The notes beneath the pieces were generated by a model. That model was given only the letters and a program-made list of their open reading frames with translations. It was not told the origin of the DNA and searched no databases. 12,766 nucleotides of DNA. Source: an uncultured Collinsella sp. Its GTDB lineage: Bacteria > Actinomycetota > Coriobacteriia > Coriobacteriales > Coriobacteriaceae. The stretch spans positions 1 through 12,766 of the forward strand of contig UQZM01000055.1 in NCBI GenBank assembly GCA_900545615.1, written 5' to 3'. Position 1 is the stretch's first letter; every line of letters starts with the position of its first letter. Position numbers and translations under genes: made by a program. This document shows, in pieces, positions 7,154 through 12,766 of the stretch.

Positions 7154-8008
7154 ATGTCCGTCCGCATTATTACCGATTCCGCAAGCGATATGTCGCCGGT
7201 GGAGCACCCCGCTCTGCGTGTTCTGCCGCTGTCCGTTACCTTTGGCACCGATGTGTACATGGATGGCGTCGACATCGATCACCAGCGCTTTTACGAGATG
7301 CTCGTGGAGCGCGATGAGCTGCCCAAGACCGGCCAGGTCAACCCGTATGCGTTTTCGCAGGCGATTGCCGAGGCGCGTGAGGCCGGCGACGAGGCAGTGA
7401 TTATTACCGTGGGCGCCAAGCTTTCGGGCACCAATCAGAGTGCCCGTACCGCACTTGCCGAGGCGCCGGGCGGCGACGTGTTCGTGGTAGACAGCAATAA
7501 CGTCACCCTGGGCGAACGTGTCCTGGTCGAGTATGCCCTGCGCTTGGTGGACGAGGGCCGTAGTGCGTCTCAGATCGCGGCGGCCGTCGAGGCCGTGCGC
7601 GACCGCGTGGTGGTTATCGGCCTGCTCGAGACGCTGGAGTACTTGGTGCGCGGCGGTCGCCTGTCTGCCGCTGCGGGCGCTGTGGGCACGCTGCTCAACG
7701 TTAAGCCCGTGGTGGCCGCCGAGGACGGCTTGATCGTGCAGCTGGGCAAGGCGCGCGGTTCCAAGAACGGCCGCAATCTGCTCAACCAGAAGGTCGAAAA
7801 GGCGGGCGGCGTCGACTTTTCCATGCCGCTGGCGCTCGGCTATACGGGCCTTTCGGACGCCGTGCTCAAGAAGTACATCGAGGACAGCGCCGCGCTGTGG
7901 GCCGGCCATGCCGAGGGCGCGCTGCCCATCCACACCATTGGCGCTACCATCGGCACCCACGTGGGCCCCGGCGCCGTAGCCGTAGCCTTCTTCCGCCCCG
8001 CCAACTAG
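7154..8008 (+). CDS. DegV-family lipid-binding protein (FakB-like)
   Basis: This 284-residue soluble protein has the two-domain EDD fold of the DegV family. Characterised members (FakB) bind a fatty acid and present it to the kinase FakA, so that exogenous fatty acids enter phospholipid synthesis. The N-terminus IITDSASDMS (residues 5-14) carries the TDS-x-x-D motif. GQVNP near 60 occupies the place of the common TSQPS loop. VGAKLSGTNQSAR near 90-102 holds the Ser/Gly lipid-head contact region, and VVDSNNVTLGER follows. RGGRLS and LNVKPV in the second half are also family hallmarks. The ATG at 7154 has AAAGGA 6 nt upstream; an in-frame ATG at 7049 would add 35 residues unlike the family. No fakA gene is visible. 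The gene follows marR and ends 10 nt before repeat copy C. Confidence 0.93.
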   Translation: MSVRIITDSASDMSPVEHPALRVLPLSVTFGTDVYMDGVDIDHQRFYEMLVERDELPKTGQVNPYAFSQAIAEAREAGDEAVIITVGAKLSGTNQSARTALAEAPGGDVFVVDSNNVTLGERVLVEYALRLVDEGRSASQIAAAVEAVRDRVVVIGLLETLEYLVRGGRLSAAAGAVGTLLNVKPVVAAEDGLIVQLGKARGSKNGRNLLNQKVEKAGGVDFSMPLALGYTGLSDAVLKKYIEDSAALWAGHAEGALPIHTIGATIGTHVGPGAVAVAFFRPAN

Positions 8009-8018
8009 CTTTCCGGTC

Positions 8019-8060
8019 AAAACCACCACAAAGGGGACAGGCACCTTTTTGGTGGTTTAT
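8019..8060 (+). terminator. Repeat copy C: imperfect hairpin between degV and MGMT
   Basis: Left arm 8019-8034 and right arm 8044-8059 surround the loop GGACAGGCA. Two positions differ from a perfect stem: T for G at 8049 and A for T at 8059. It lies 10 nt after the degV stop codon and ends 28 nt before the MGMT start codon. Orientation matches copy A. Being imperfect, it may terminate less efficiently and let degV transcription read into the MGMT gene. Confidence 0.7.
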
Positions 8061-8087
8061 GCTTGTTTCGGTTGAAAGGAGCATGCG

Positions 8088-8408
8088 ATGGCGTCTGAGG
8101 GCTTTTTTGAGCGGGTGTATGAGGTGGTCGAGCAGATTCCCGAGGGGATGGTTGCCACCTACGGTCAGGTGGCGCTGCTTGCCGGTCGTCCGCGGAGCGC
8201 GCGCTATGTGGGCTATGCGCTGCACAGCAACCCGCGCCCCGGCCAAATTCCCTGTCATCGCGTGGTGTTTGCCGACGGCCGTATCTGTGAGGGCTTTGCC
8301 TTTGGCGGCCCCGATGCCCAGCGTGAGCTCTTAATGGGGGAGGGCGTGACGTTTACCGATCCCATGCACGTCGACTTGGCCGCCTGTCGCTGGCCTGCCG
8401 GACTCTAA
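8088..8408 (+). CDS. MGMT-type single-domain DNA alkyltransferase protein
   Basis: This 106-residue protein is the C-terminal DNA-binding domain of O6-methylguanine-DNA methyltransferase without the usual N-terminal domain. It should bind alkylated DNA in the cytosol. The active-site box is IPCHRVV with Cys56. Alkyltransferase-like proteins (ATL) of this size normally carry Trp in that position and cannot accept the alkyl group, so the Cys suggests possible suicide methyl transfer. Other family residues are present: TYGQVA with Tyr25 in the recognition helix, and SARYVGYALHSNP with Arg39 as the base-flipping finger. AAAGGAG lies 6 nt before the ATG; another ATG at 8083 is out of frame. It could be a minimal Ogt or an ATL relative; the short form is seen in other bacteria. 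A terminator repeat follows it. Confidence 0.9.
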   Translation: MASEGFFERVYEVVEQIPEGMVATYGQVALLAGRPRSARYVGYALHSNPRPGQIPCHRVVFADGRICEGFAFGGPDAQRELLMGEGVTFTDPMHVDLAACRWPAGL

Positions 8409-8424
8409 CAGCTCTGCCGTGGCC

Positions 8425-8465
8425 AAAACCACCACAAAGGTGCCTGTCCCCTTTGCGGTGGTTTT
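8425..8465 (+). terminator. Repeat copy D: hairpin terminator after MGMT
   Basis: Arms 8425-8440 and 8450-8465 pair over 16 positions with one A-C mismatch (C at 8456) and enclose the loop TGCCTGTCC. TTTT closes the 3' arm. It lies 16 nt after the MGMT stop codon, in the orientation of copy B. Confidence 0.75.
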
Positions 8466-8468
8466 CCG

Positions 8469-8497
8469 TTGCAGGTTTACCTGGGCTAACTTATGGA
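8469..8497 (+). promoter_or_regulatory. Weak promoter TTGCAG-N17-TATGGA
   Basis: TTGCAG (8469-8474) and TATGGA (8492-8497) are 17 nt apart, directly downstream of terminator D. Each matches its consensus at about three positions, so this is only a candidate. It would start transcription near 8504 into the structured gene-free stretch that follows. Confidence 0.25.
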
Positions 8498-8503
8498 GAA
8501 GGT

Positions 8504-8697
8504 GTGGCGGCGCACTTTGCCGTCAGAAAGTAAACCACGGTGAACTATATTGTATTCAGCAACGGAGTAGGCAATAGGCGATGAAAAAGCCTGCCCTGTT
8601 GAGTTTGATTCGCATTCCTCCCCTCTGTGCGATTCAACGGTGTACTTCGGGAACGGGCCCGCTGGCAACTGACTGCCGGCGGGCCCGTTCCCGTTTA
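8504..8697 (+). ncRNA. Candidate small RNA with CCTCCCC hairpin loop
   Basis: The 393-bp gap between the MGMT gene and trpS has no convincing protein gene but is rich in structure. TTGATTCGCA (8605-8614) pairs with TGCGATTCAA (8628-8637) apart from one T-T mismatch. Its 13-nt pyrimidine-rich loop contains CCTCCCC (8617-8623), complementary to Shine-Dalgarno sequences. A 20-bp terminator-type hairpin follows. Upstream, GGCGGC (8507-8512) and GCCGTC (8520-8525) can pair through one wobble. Pyrimidine-rich loops that block ribosome sites are a hallmark of trans-acting regulatory RNAs in Gram-positives. The 5' end is uncertain. A 63-residue reading frame at 8581-8772 runs through the terminator hairpin and is unlikely to be a gene. 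Confidence 0.35.
8648..8697 (+). terminator. 20-bp GC-rich hairpin followed by GTTTATC
   Basis: Arms 8648-8667 and 8674-8693 pair over 20 bp with a single T-G wobble and the 6-nt loop ACTGAC. A short T-rich tail (TTTAT) follows on the plus strand. It is the most stable hairpin in the window. It could end a plus-strand transcript arriving from 8504 or earlier, or act as a barrier between the two convergent transcription directions. On the minus strand the flank is less T-rich. Confidence 0.65.
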
Positions 8698-8738
8698 TCG
8701 GGGGAGTGCAATGGACGGAGCCGAGCTGGTCGGGCTCC

Positions 8739-8766
8739 AAAAAAGGCGGACGCCGTAGCGCCCGCC
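8739..8766 (-). terminator. Intrinsic terminator of trpS
   Basis: Read on the minus strand, GGCGGGCGC and GCGTCCGCC form a 9-bp stem with one G-T wobble, closed by a TACG tetraloop on a C-G pair (the extra-stable UNCG class). TTTTTT follows. It lies 36 nt past the trpS stop codon. Confidence 0.85.
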
Positions 8767-8801
8767 CCATAACAATCGAAAGCTCAAGCCAGCAGATCGG
8801 T

Positions 8802-9851
8802 CTAGTACACCATGCCCATGGCGTCCCGAACCTCGGCCAGGGTCTGCTCGGCGATCTCGTTGGCACGACGGTTGCCCTCGTGCAGCACGTCCTTCACATA
8901 GTCCAGATCGTTCTCGTAGCGCTGGCGACGCTCGCGGATCGGCGCAAAGTACTCGTTGACGGCCTCGGTCACGTACTTCTTGAGCTGGCCGGAGCCGCCC
9001 ATGCCAATCTCCTCGGCAATCTCGACCTCGGATCGGCCGGTGCAGATGGCAGCCGTCGAAAGCAGGCCGGACACGCCGGGGCGGTTCTCGGGGTCGAACG
9101 TGATCATGCGCTCGGAGTCGGTCTGGCTCTTCTTGATGCGCTTGGCCGTCTCCTCGGCGGTCATCGAGATATTGATGGCGTTGCCGTAGCTCTTGCTCAT
9201 CTTGCGGCCGTCCAGGCCGGGCAGCAGCGGGGTCTCGGACAGCAGCGCCTCGACCTCGGGGAACACCTTGCCGTAGCGGTTGTTAAAGCGGCGGGCGATG
9301 GTGCGGGTGAGCTCGATGTGCGGCAGCTGGTCGCGACCGACCGGCACCACGTTGCCCTTGCAGAACAGGATGTCGCAGGCCTGGTGCACCGGGTAGGTGA
9401 GCAGAAGGCCGGTAAGCTCGTGGCCCGAGGCCTCCATCTCGGCCTTGACGGTGGGGTTGCGCGCCAGCTCTGCCTCGGACACCAGCGACAGGAACGGCAG
9501 CATGAGCTGGTTGGCAGCGGGCACGGCGGAGTGTGCGTAGATCATGGTCTTGTCGGGGTCGATGCCGCAGGCAAGGTAGTCCATGACCATGTTGTACACG
9601 TTGTCCTGGATGTGCTCGGTGGTGTCGCGGTCGGTGATGACCTGGTAGTCGGCAATGAGCACGTTGGTCTTGGCGCCCATGTTCTGCAGCTCGACGCGGC
9701 CCTTGAGGGTGCCAAAGTAGTGGCCCAGGTGCAGACGGCCGGTGGGGCGGTCGCCGGTGAGCATGGTGAACTTCTCGGGCGTCTTGGCCAGGCCCTCGCG
9801 AATGGCGTTGCTCTTTTGCAGCGCGACTTCGTAGCTGTTCTCGTTTGGCAT
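8802..9851 (-). CDS. trpS: Tryptophanyl-tRNA synthetase
   Basis: This 349-residue class I aminoacyl-tRNA synthetase charges tRNA-Trp with tryptophan using ATP (EC 6.1.1.2) in the cytosol. The HIGH motif appears as HLGH at residues 41-44 after TGDRPTGRL. The ATP-binding KMSKS is intact at 217-221. IADYQVITD near 66-74 and VGRDQLPHIELTR near 171-183 are characteristic of TrpRS. The length fits the usual 330-350, and it resembles the slightly divergent TrpRS type found in Gram-positives. The ATG is supported by AAGGAG 5 nt upstream. It lies 159 nt downstream of the WecA/TagO-type gene on the same strand, with no clear terminator between them, so read-through is possible. A weak -10-like TATCAT occurs at 9883-9888. 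No trp-specific leader or T-box was found ahead of it. Confidence 0.97.
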   Translation of the reverse strand: MPNENSYEVALQKSNAIREGLAKTPEKFTMLTGDRPTGRLHLGHYFGTLKGRVELQNMGAKTNVLIADYQVITDRDTTEHIQDNVYNMVMDYLACGIDPDKTMIYAHSAVPAANQLMLPFLSLVSEAELARNPTVKAEMEASGHELTGLLLTYPVHQACDILFCKGNVVPVGRDQLPHIELTRTIARRFNNRYGKVFPEVEALLSETPLLPGLDGRKMSKSYGNAINISMTAEETAKRIKKSQTDSERMITFDPENRPGVSGLLSTAAICTGRSEVEIAEEIGMGGSGQLKKYVTEAVNEYFAPIRERRQRYENDLDYVKDVLHEGNRRANEIAEQTLAEVRDAMGMVY

Positions 9852-10010
9852 GATTGCTCCTTACGTATGTTCATGGGTCAAGATGATAACGCGTTTATTG
9901 GAGGGGTGGGGCGTAAGTAGGCGAGGGGCGGGAGAGGGGTGGCTTGTGCGATGGGCGCGGCGCGGCCGCGCTTGGCCAACGGTGCCTTGGCACATCCTCG
10001 GCAGCTTGCC

Positions 10011-11210
10011 CTAGAGCTTGTGGTGGCGCTCTTCTTTGCGCTCCTCGGCTGCCTGCTCCTCCTGCTTAAAAGCGGGGTCGTCGGGGGTGACCAGCTCGTC
10101 CTCGTGCGTGCGCTTGTTGTAATGGTGGCGCAGCACGGGTTCAAACAGGTGCAGGTGCTTGGCGAAGGCAGCCGAGCCAATGGCGAGCACGGTAAAGATG
10201 AGCACGCGCATGGGCACCTCGACCTGGTTAATCGCGGCGGCGCCGGCCGAAAGCATGATGCACCAGGCATAGATGAGCAGCACGGCCTGTTTTTGGTTGT
10301 AGCCTTCTTGGATCAGGCGGTGGTGGATGTGGCCCTTGTCGGCCTGCCCGATGCTAATGTGGACGCGCTTGCGGCGCACAATGGCGCTAAACGTGTCGAT
10401 GATGGGCACGCCGGCAACGATGAGCGGGATGATAAGCGAGGTGAGCGCGGCGGTGCGGCTCACGTTGAGCAGCGAGATGGAGCCCAGCGCAAAGCCCAGA
10501 AGCAGCGACCCCGAGTCGCCCAAGAAGATGCTTGCGGGGTTGAAGTTGTAGCGCAAAAAGGCCAGACAGGCGCCAAAGAGCGCAATGGAGAGCGCGGCGG
10601 CGTCGATGCGGCCCGAGAGAACGGCCATCGAAAACATGGTGAACGACGCGATGCCGCAGATGCCCGTGGCCAAGCCGTCGAGGCCGTCGATGAGGTTAAT
10701 GATGTTGGTGAATGCCACCAGATAGATCACGGTGATGGGGTAGGCGAGCCATCCGAGCATGATCTCGCCGGGGGCAAACGGGTTGACGATGACGCCGATT
10801 TTTAGGCCGCCCATGCAGGCGATAAGCGCGGCGAGGACCTGTCCGGCCAGCTTTTGCTTGGGCGTGAGCTGGAAGACGTCGTCGATAGCGCCGGTCGCAA
10901 AGATGACGGTAAAGGAGAGCGCCAGCATGGGATAGCTAATGTGAAGGCGCGGGTGCGGTACCAGGACGGGTGGCCAGCCTAGGTACCAGGTGCCTAGGAT
11001 TTGCACAATGCAGGCAACGACCAGGCCCAAAAACACCGCCGTTCCGCCCAGACGCGGGATGGGCTTGGTGTTGATGCGGCGCTTAGAAGGATAGTCGACG
11101 GCATCGAGCTTAATTGCCAAGCGCTTGACCAGGGGCACCGCGAGGAAGGTCGTGATAAAAGCCGCCGCTGCCACGCATAGGTACGGTATGTAGCTCGGGG
11201 ATGAAGCCAT
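10011..11210 (-). CDS. Undecaprenyl-phosphate sugar-1-phosphate transferase (WecA/TagO type)
   Basis: This 399-residue polytopic membrane enzyme belongs to the MraY/WecA/TagO family (glycosyltransferase 4). It transfers a sugar 1-phosphate, usually GlcNAc-1-P, from a UDP-sugar to undecaprenyl phosphate, the first step of teichoic-acid-like or polysaccharide chains. Family motifs are present: GAIDDVFQLTPKQK with Asp110-Asp111, NLIDGLDGLATG at 172-183, FLGDSGSLLLGF at 229-240, and the C-terminal cytosolic HIHHRL at 294-299, which separates WecA/TagO from MraY. About ten or eleven membrane spans precede a charged tail of some 40 residues rich in Glu, Lys and His. The start is uncertain: ATG at 11210 is used because it begins just before the first span; an in-frame TTG at 11228 would add six residues, and neither has a good ribosome site. 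It may work with the flippase at the left of the window. Confidence 0.92.
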   Translation of the reverse strand: MASSPSYIPYLCVAAAAFITTFLAVPLVKRLAIKLDAVDYPSKRRINTKPIPRLGGTAVFLGLVVACIVQILGTWYLGWPPVLVPHPRLHISYPMLALSFTVIFATGAIDDVFQLTPKQKLAGQVLAALIACMGGLKIGVIVNPFAPGEIMLGWLAYPITVIYLVAFTNIINLIDGLDGLATGICGIASFTMFSMAVLSGRIDAAALSIALFGACLAFLRYNFNPASIFLGDSGSLLLGFALGSISLLNVSRTAALTSLIIPLIVAGVPIIDTFSAIVRRKRVHISIGQADKGHIHHRLIQEGYNQKQAVLLIYAWCIMLSAGAAAINQVEVPMRVLIFTVLAIGSAAFAKHLHLFEPVLRHHYNKRTHEDELVTPDDPAFKQEEQAAEERKEERHHKL

Positions 11211-11281
11211 GAATCTAAAAACCGCCAAGCGTCGAAGGAAAAGGTCAGAAGAACGCCATGCGCAAAGGGCATAGCCGAACC

Positions 11282-11317
11282 ATAATACTCGACCAAGGGG
11301 GGTGCATGTAATTGCAC
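11282..11317 (-). promoter_or_regulatory. Candidate promoter and operator of the WecA/TagO-type gene
   Basis: On the minus strand a -10-like TATTAT (11282-11287) lies about 70 nt before the start codon. The -35 is poor (TTACAT, 18 nt away). Immediately upstream and overlapping that -35 is a perfect inverted repeat, GTGCA-N6-TGCAC (11302-11317), positioned as an operator would be. Confidence 0.25.
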
Positions 11318-11411
11318 GCAGCGATAATCACGCGCTTACCAGATATTGGGATGTTGCCGATGGCTTGTCGGGATGCCGGCGGGGATCCATATGGACTGTA
11401 TGGTGATTTTC

Positions 11412-11585
11412 GGCAAAAGAAAACCACCCCCCACGTTACGAAAATGAACCCACCTAAAACAGGTGGGTGCCCTCATCGACTGTTCCAGCGTCCTTAACAA
11501 CGAAGGATACCTGTACTAGGTACGACTGTGTGGGCTCCCTAAATAAACGCGACGGTTCACCCAGTTGCTCCGCGGGGGGCGGAAT
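11412..11585 (-). ncRNA. End-paired structured RNA of about 170 nt, possibly 6S RNA
   Basis: Within the roughly 500-bp gap, the minus strand encodes an RNA whose ends pair: CCGCCCCCCGCG (11582-11571) with CGTGGGGGGTGG (11435-11424), 12 bp including two G-T wobbles that become mismatches on the plus strand, so the minus strand is the likely sense. TTTTCTTTT follows the 3' arm as a terminator tail. A -10 TATGAT (11592-11597) would start transcription about 3 nt before the closing stem. Inside, ACCCACCT/AGGTGGGT form a hairpin on the 3' side (11449-11469), GCCC/GGGC form an inner stem, and TCCTT/AAGGA a terminal hairpin. The size, closed ends, and a 3'-side hairpin in a central open region recall 6S RNA. 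The identity is inference; a tmRNA or RNase P RNA is excluded by size and motifs. Confidence 0.5.
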
Positions 11586-11735
11586 ACCTACATCATAAAG
11601 CGGCACTTTATCGATTCCAGTCTTGACATTACAAAAATCGTGTCGGACGATTACGGCGCCTTAGGGACGGAGCCGTCTACGCGGTCTGGCCCTTTACGTT
11701 TGAGCTGCTGAATCGTTGTTTTGGAGCATGTTTTT

Positions 11736-12674
11736 ATGCCGACGTCGTTGACCGAACTTTTTTCGCCCGCCTGCCATTTGTGTCCGCGCCGTTGCGGTGC
11801 GGCGCGCGATGAGGGCGCGCGCGGCGTATGCGGTGCTAACGACACGCTCAGGGTGGCCCGCGCGGCGCTTCATATGTGGGAGGAGCCGCCTATCTCGGGC
11901 GAGGCCGGTTCGGGCACGATCTTCTTTAGCGGTTGCTCGCTTAAATGTATCTACTGCCAGAACCACGAGATCTCGACCGGCAATTTTGGCCTTGAGATTT
12001 CGTCTGAGCGTCTGGTCGAGATTATGCTGGAACTGCAGGACCAGGGTGCCAACAACATCAATTTGGTGACGGCGACGCACTATGCGCACCTGTTGCCTGC
12101 CGCGATTGCCGCGGCACGGGCGCGCGGGCTGGTCATCCCGATCGTCTACAACACGAGTGGTTACGAGCGTGCGAGTGCCGTGGCGGCGCTGGGCGACCTG
12201 GTCGATGTGTGGCTCACCGACTTTAAATATGCCGATGCCGGGCTTGCGCAGTCGCTTTCTCATATTAAGGACTACCCGCGCGTGGCCGTGTCGGGTCTGG
12301 CCCAGATGGCGCGCGAGATCGATCGCCGCGGGGGAGAGTTGGTGGACGAGGACGGACTTATGAAGCGCGGTATGATCGTGCGCCACCTGGTGCTTCCGGG
12401 GCATGCGGACGATTCGTGTCGCGTACTGGACCTAGTGTGGCAGACGGTGGGCGATGTACCGATCTCGGTCATGAACCAGTACACGCCCAATGCGCTTATG
12501 CGCGAGCAGGGCAGCGACTTGGCACGCGCCGTGACGCGCGAGGAGTACGAGCAGGTGCTCGACCATGCCGACGACCTGGGCTTTACGACGATGTTCTGGC
12601 AAGAGGGCGGCGCGGTAGACGAGAGCTTCACCCCGGTCTTCGACACCACCGGCGTCCTCACCAGCGCAAAGTAG
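11736..12674 (+). CDS. Radical-SAM protein, PflX/COG1313 type
   Basis: This 312-residue protein is a radical S-adenosylmethionine enzyme related to pyruvate-formate-lyase activases, of the poorly characterised PflX-like group. The cluster-binding motif is CSLKCIYC with Cys67, Cys71 and Cys74, followed by QNHEIS. Upstream, a second cysteine cluster, CHLCPRRC (13-20) then GARGVCGA with Cys32, is the group's hallmark and may hold an extra metal or Fe-S site. NLVTATHY, YNTSGYE and DVWLTDFKYAD then follow the partial TIM-barrel order, with RHLVLPGH and the late MNQYTPN block. The reaction is unknown; activation of a glycyl-radical enzyme is possible, but no such enzyme is adjacent. The ATG at 11736 is chosen because GGAG lies 9 nt upstream; an in-frame TTG at 11721 overlaps that site. 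The protein looks complete. Confidence 0.9.
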   Translation: MPTSLTELFSPACHLCPRRCGAARDEGARGVCGANDTLRVARAALHMWEEPPISGEAGSGTIFFSGCSLKCIYCQNHEISTGNFGLEISSERLVEIMLELQDQGANNINLVTATHYAHLLPAAIAAARARGLVIPIVYNTSGYERASAVAALGDLVDVWLTDFKYADAGLAQSLSHIKDYPRVAVSGLAQMAREIDRRGGELVDEDGLMKRGMIVRHLVLPGHADDSCRVLDLVWQTVGDVPISVMNQYTPNALMREQGSDLARAVTREEYEQVLDHADDLGFTTMFWQEGGAVDESFTPVFDTTGVLTSAK

Positions 12675-12766
12675 GGCGTTCGTCGATGATTTTTCTGGGA
12701 CGGGGATTAAAAAAGGCTCTGTTAGACCAGGATTGACATACATGTGTCCCCACGGTGCCATATCTT

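Larger units (their letters stand above)
11229..11735. other. Intergenic region between the WecA/TagO-type and radical-SAM genes
   Basis: No protein gene is supported in this gap. Apart from the candidate RNA and the minus-strand promoter, the right part holds a perfect TTGACA (11623-11628) on the plus strand without a good -10, and a GACGG-AG-CCGTC palindrome (11666-11677) 58 nt before the radical-SAM start. These may belong to that gene's control region. Short reading frames here (for example 11245-11427 minus) lack ribosome sites and family resemblance. Confidence 0.6.

Noticed and set aside
7031..8044. 337-residue frame antisense to degV
   Set aside because: It is a shadow of the DegV gene with no recognisable domain; the sense strand has TDS-type motifs and a good ribosome site.
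8581..8772. Possible 63-residue protein starting MKKPALLS
   Set aside because: The frame crosses the 20-bp terminator hairpin and the trpS terminator, has only a distant GGAG upstream, and becomes Arg/Ala-rich after the hairpin.
8706..9920. 404-residue open frame antisense to trpS
   Set aside because: It mirrors the trpS codons, shows low-complexity Gly/Val/His composition, and starts inside the trpS terminator region.
9960..9993. GCGCGGCCGCGC palindrome (9960-9971) and GTGCC-TT-GGCAC (9982-9993) between the WecA/TagO-type gene and trpS
   Set aside because: Both are perfect but short and lack T-runs. In GC-rich DNA such palindromes arise by chance, so no terminator is called here.
12733..12766. 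Perfect TTGACA at the right edge
   Set aside because: The only -10-like sequence (TATCTT, 12761-12766) is 22 nt away, and the window ends before any gene, so a promoter cannot be supported.
1..12766. Defence island, prophage, secretion or biosynthetic cluster
   Set aside because: All ten protein genes fall into known metabolic, translation, envelope or regulatory families; no integrase, transposase, toxin-antitoxin pair, polymerase or nuclease cassette was found on either strand.

Overview
The window is GC-rich and densely coded, and nearly every start has a purine-rich Shine-Dalgarno sequence. The gene set and short intergenic hairpin repeats built on the core GGGGACAGGCACC and on GGCACTTAGGGACGTTCC suggest a gut actinobacterium of the class Coriobacteriia, most likely Collinsella or a close relative. 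That placement is inference from recognition; no database search was possible.

Layout. Ten protein genes are supported. On the minus strand at the left is a membrane flippase-like protein (183-1763). It diverges from a plus-strand run: an L-lactate permease (1944-3515), ATP-dependent PEP carboxykinase pckA (3794-5464), a B3/B4 tRNA-binding-domain protein (5692-6411), a MarR-type regulator (6585-7034), a DegV/FakB-like lipid-binding protein (7154-8008) and a single-domain MGMT-type protein with an intact active-site cysteine (8088-8408). Two minus-strand genes follow: trpS (8802-9851) and a WecA/TagO-type polyprenyl-phosphate sugar-phosphate transferase (10011-11210). At the right is a plus-strand radical-SAM protein of the PflX/COG1313 type (11736-12674).

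How the genes relate. This is mostly core metabolism and envelope biogenesis rather than a genomic island. Lactate permease and PEP carboxykinase both belong to C3/C4 carbon flow. The flippase and the WecA/TagO enzyme both act in lipid-linked glycan synthesis, although they lie about 9 kb apart. MarR next to DegV recalls the fatty-acid uptake and regulation logic of other Gram-positives (FabT, FakB). No phage, insertion sequence, CRISPR array, toxin-antitoxin or defence cassette is visible.

The less expected material is between genes. (1) Four copies of one hairpin repeat sit just after the stop codons of pckA, the B3/B4 gene, degV and the MGMT gene. They look like mobile or REP-like elements serving as terminators. 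(2) A second repeat complex fills the gap after the lactate permease. (3) A promoter plus intrinsic terminator forms a leader before the B3/B4 gene, with competing pairings as in an attenuator. (4) A gene-free stretch at 8466-8700 looks like a small RNA with a CCTCCCC hairpin loop and a 20-bp terminator stem. (5) The 11229-11735 gap holds a minus-strand, end-paired structured RNA of about 170 nt, possibly 6S RNA. These RNA calls rest on base pairing done by eye and have no expression or homology data behind them.
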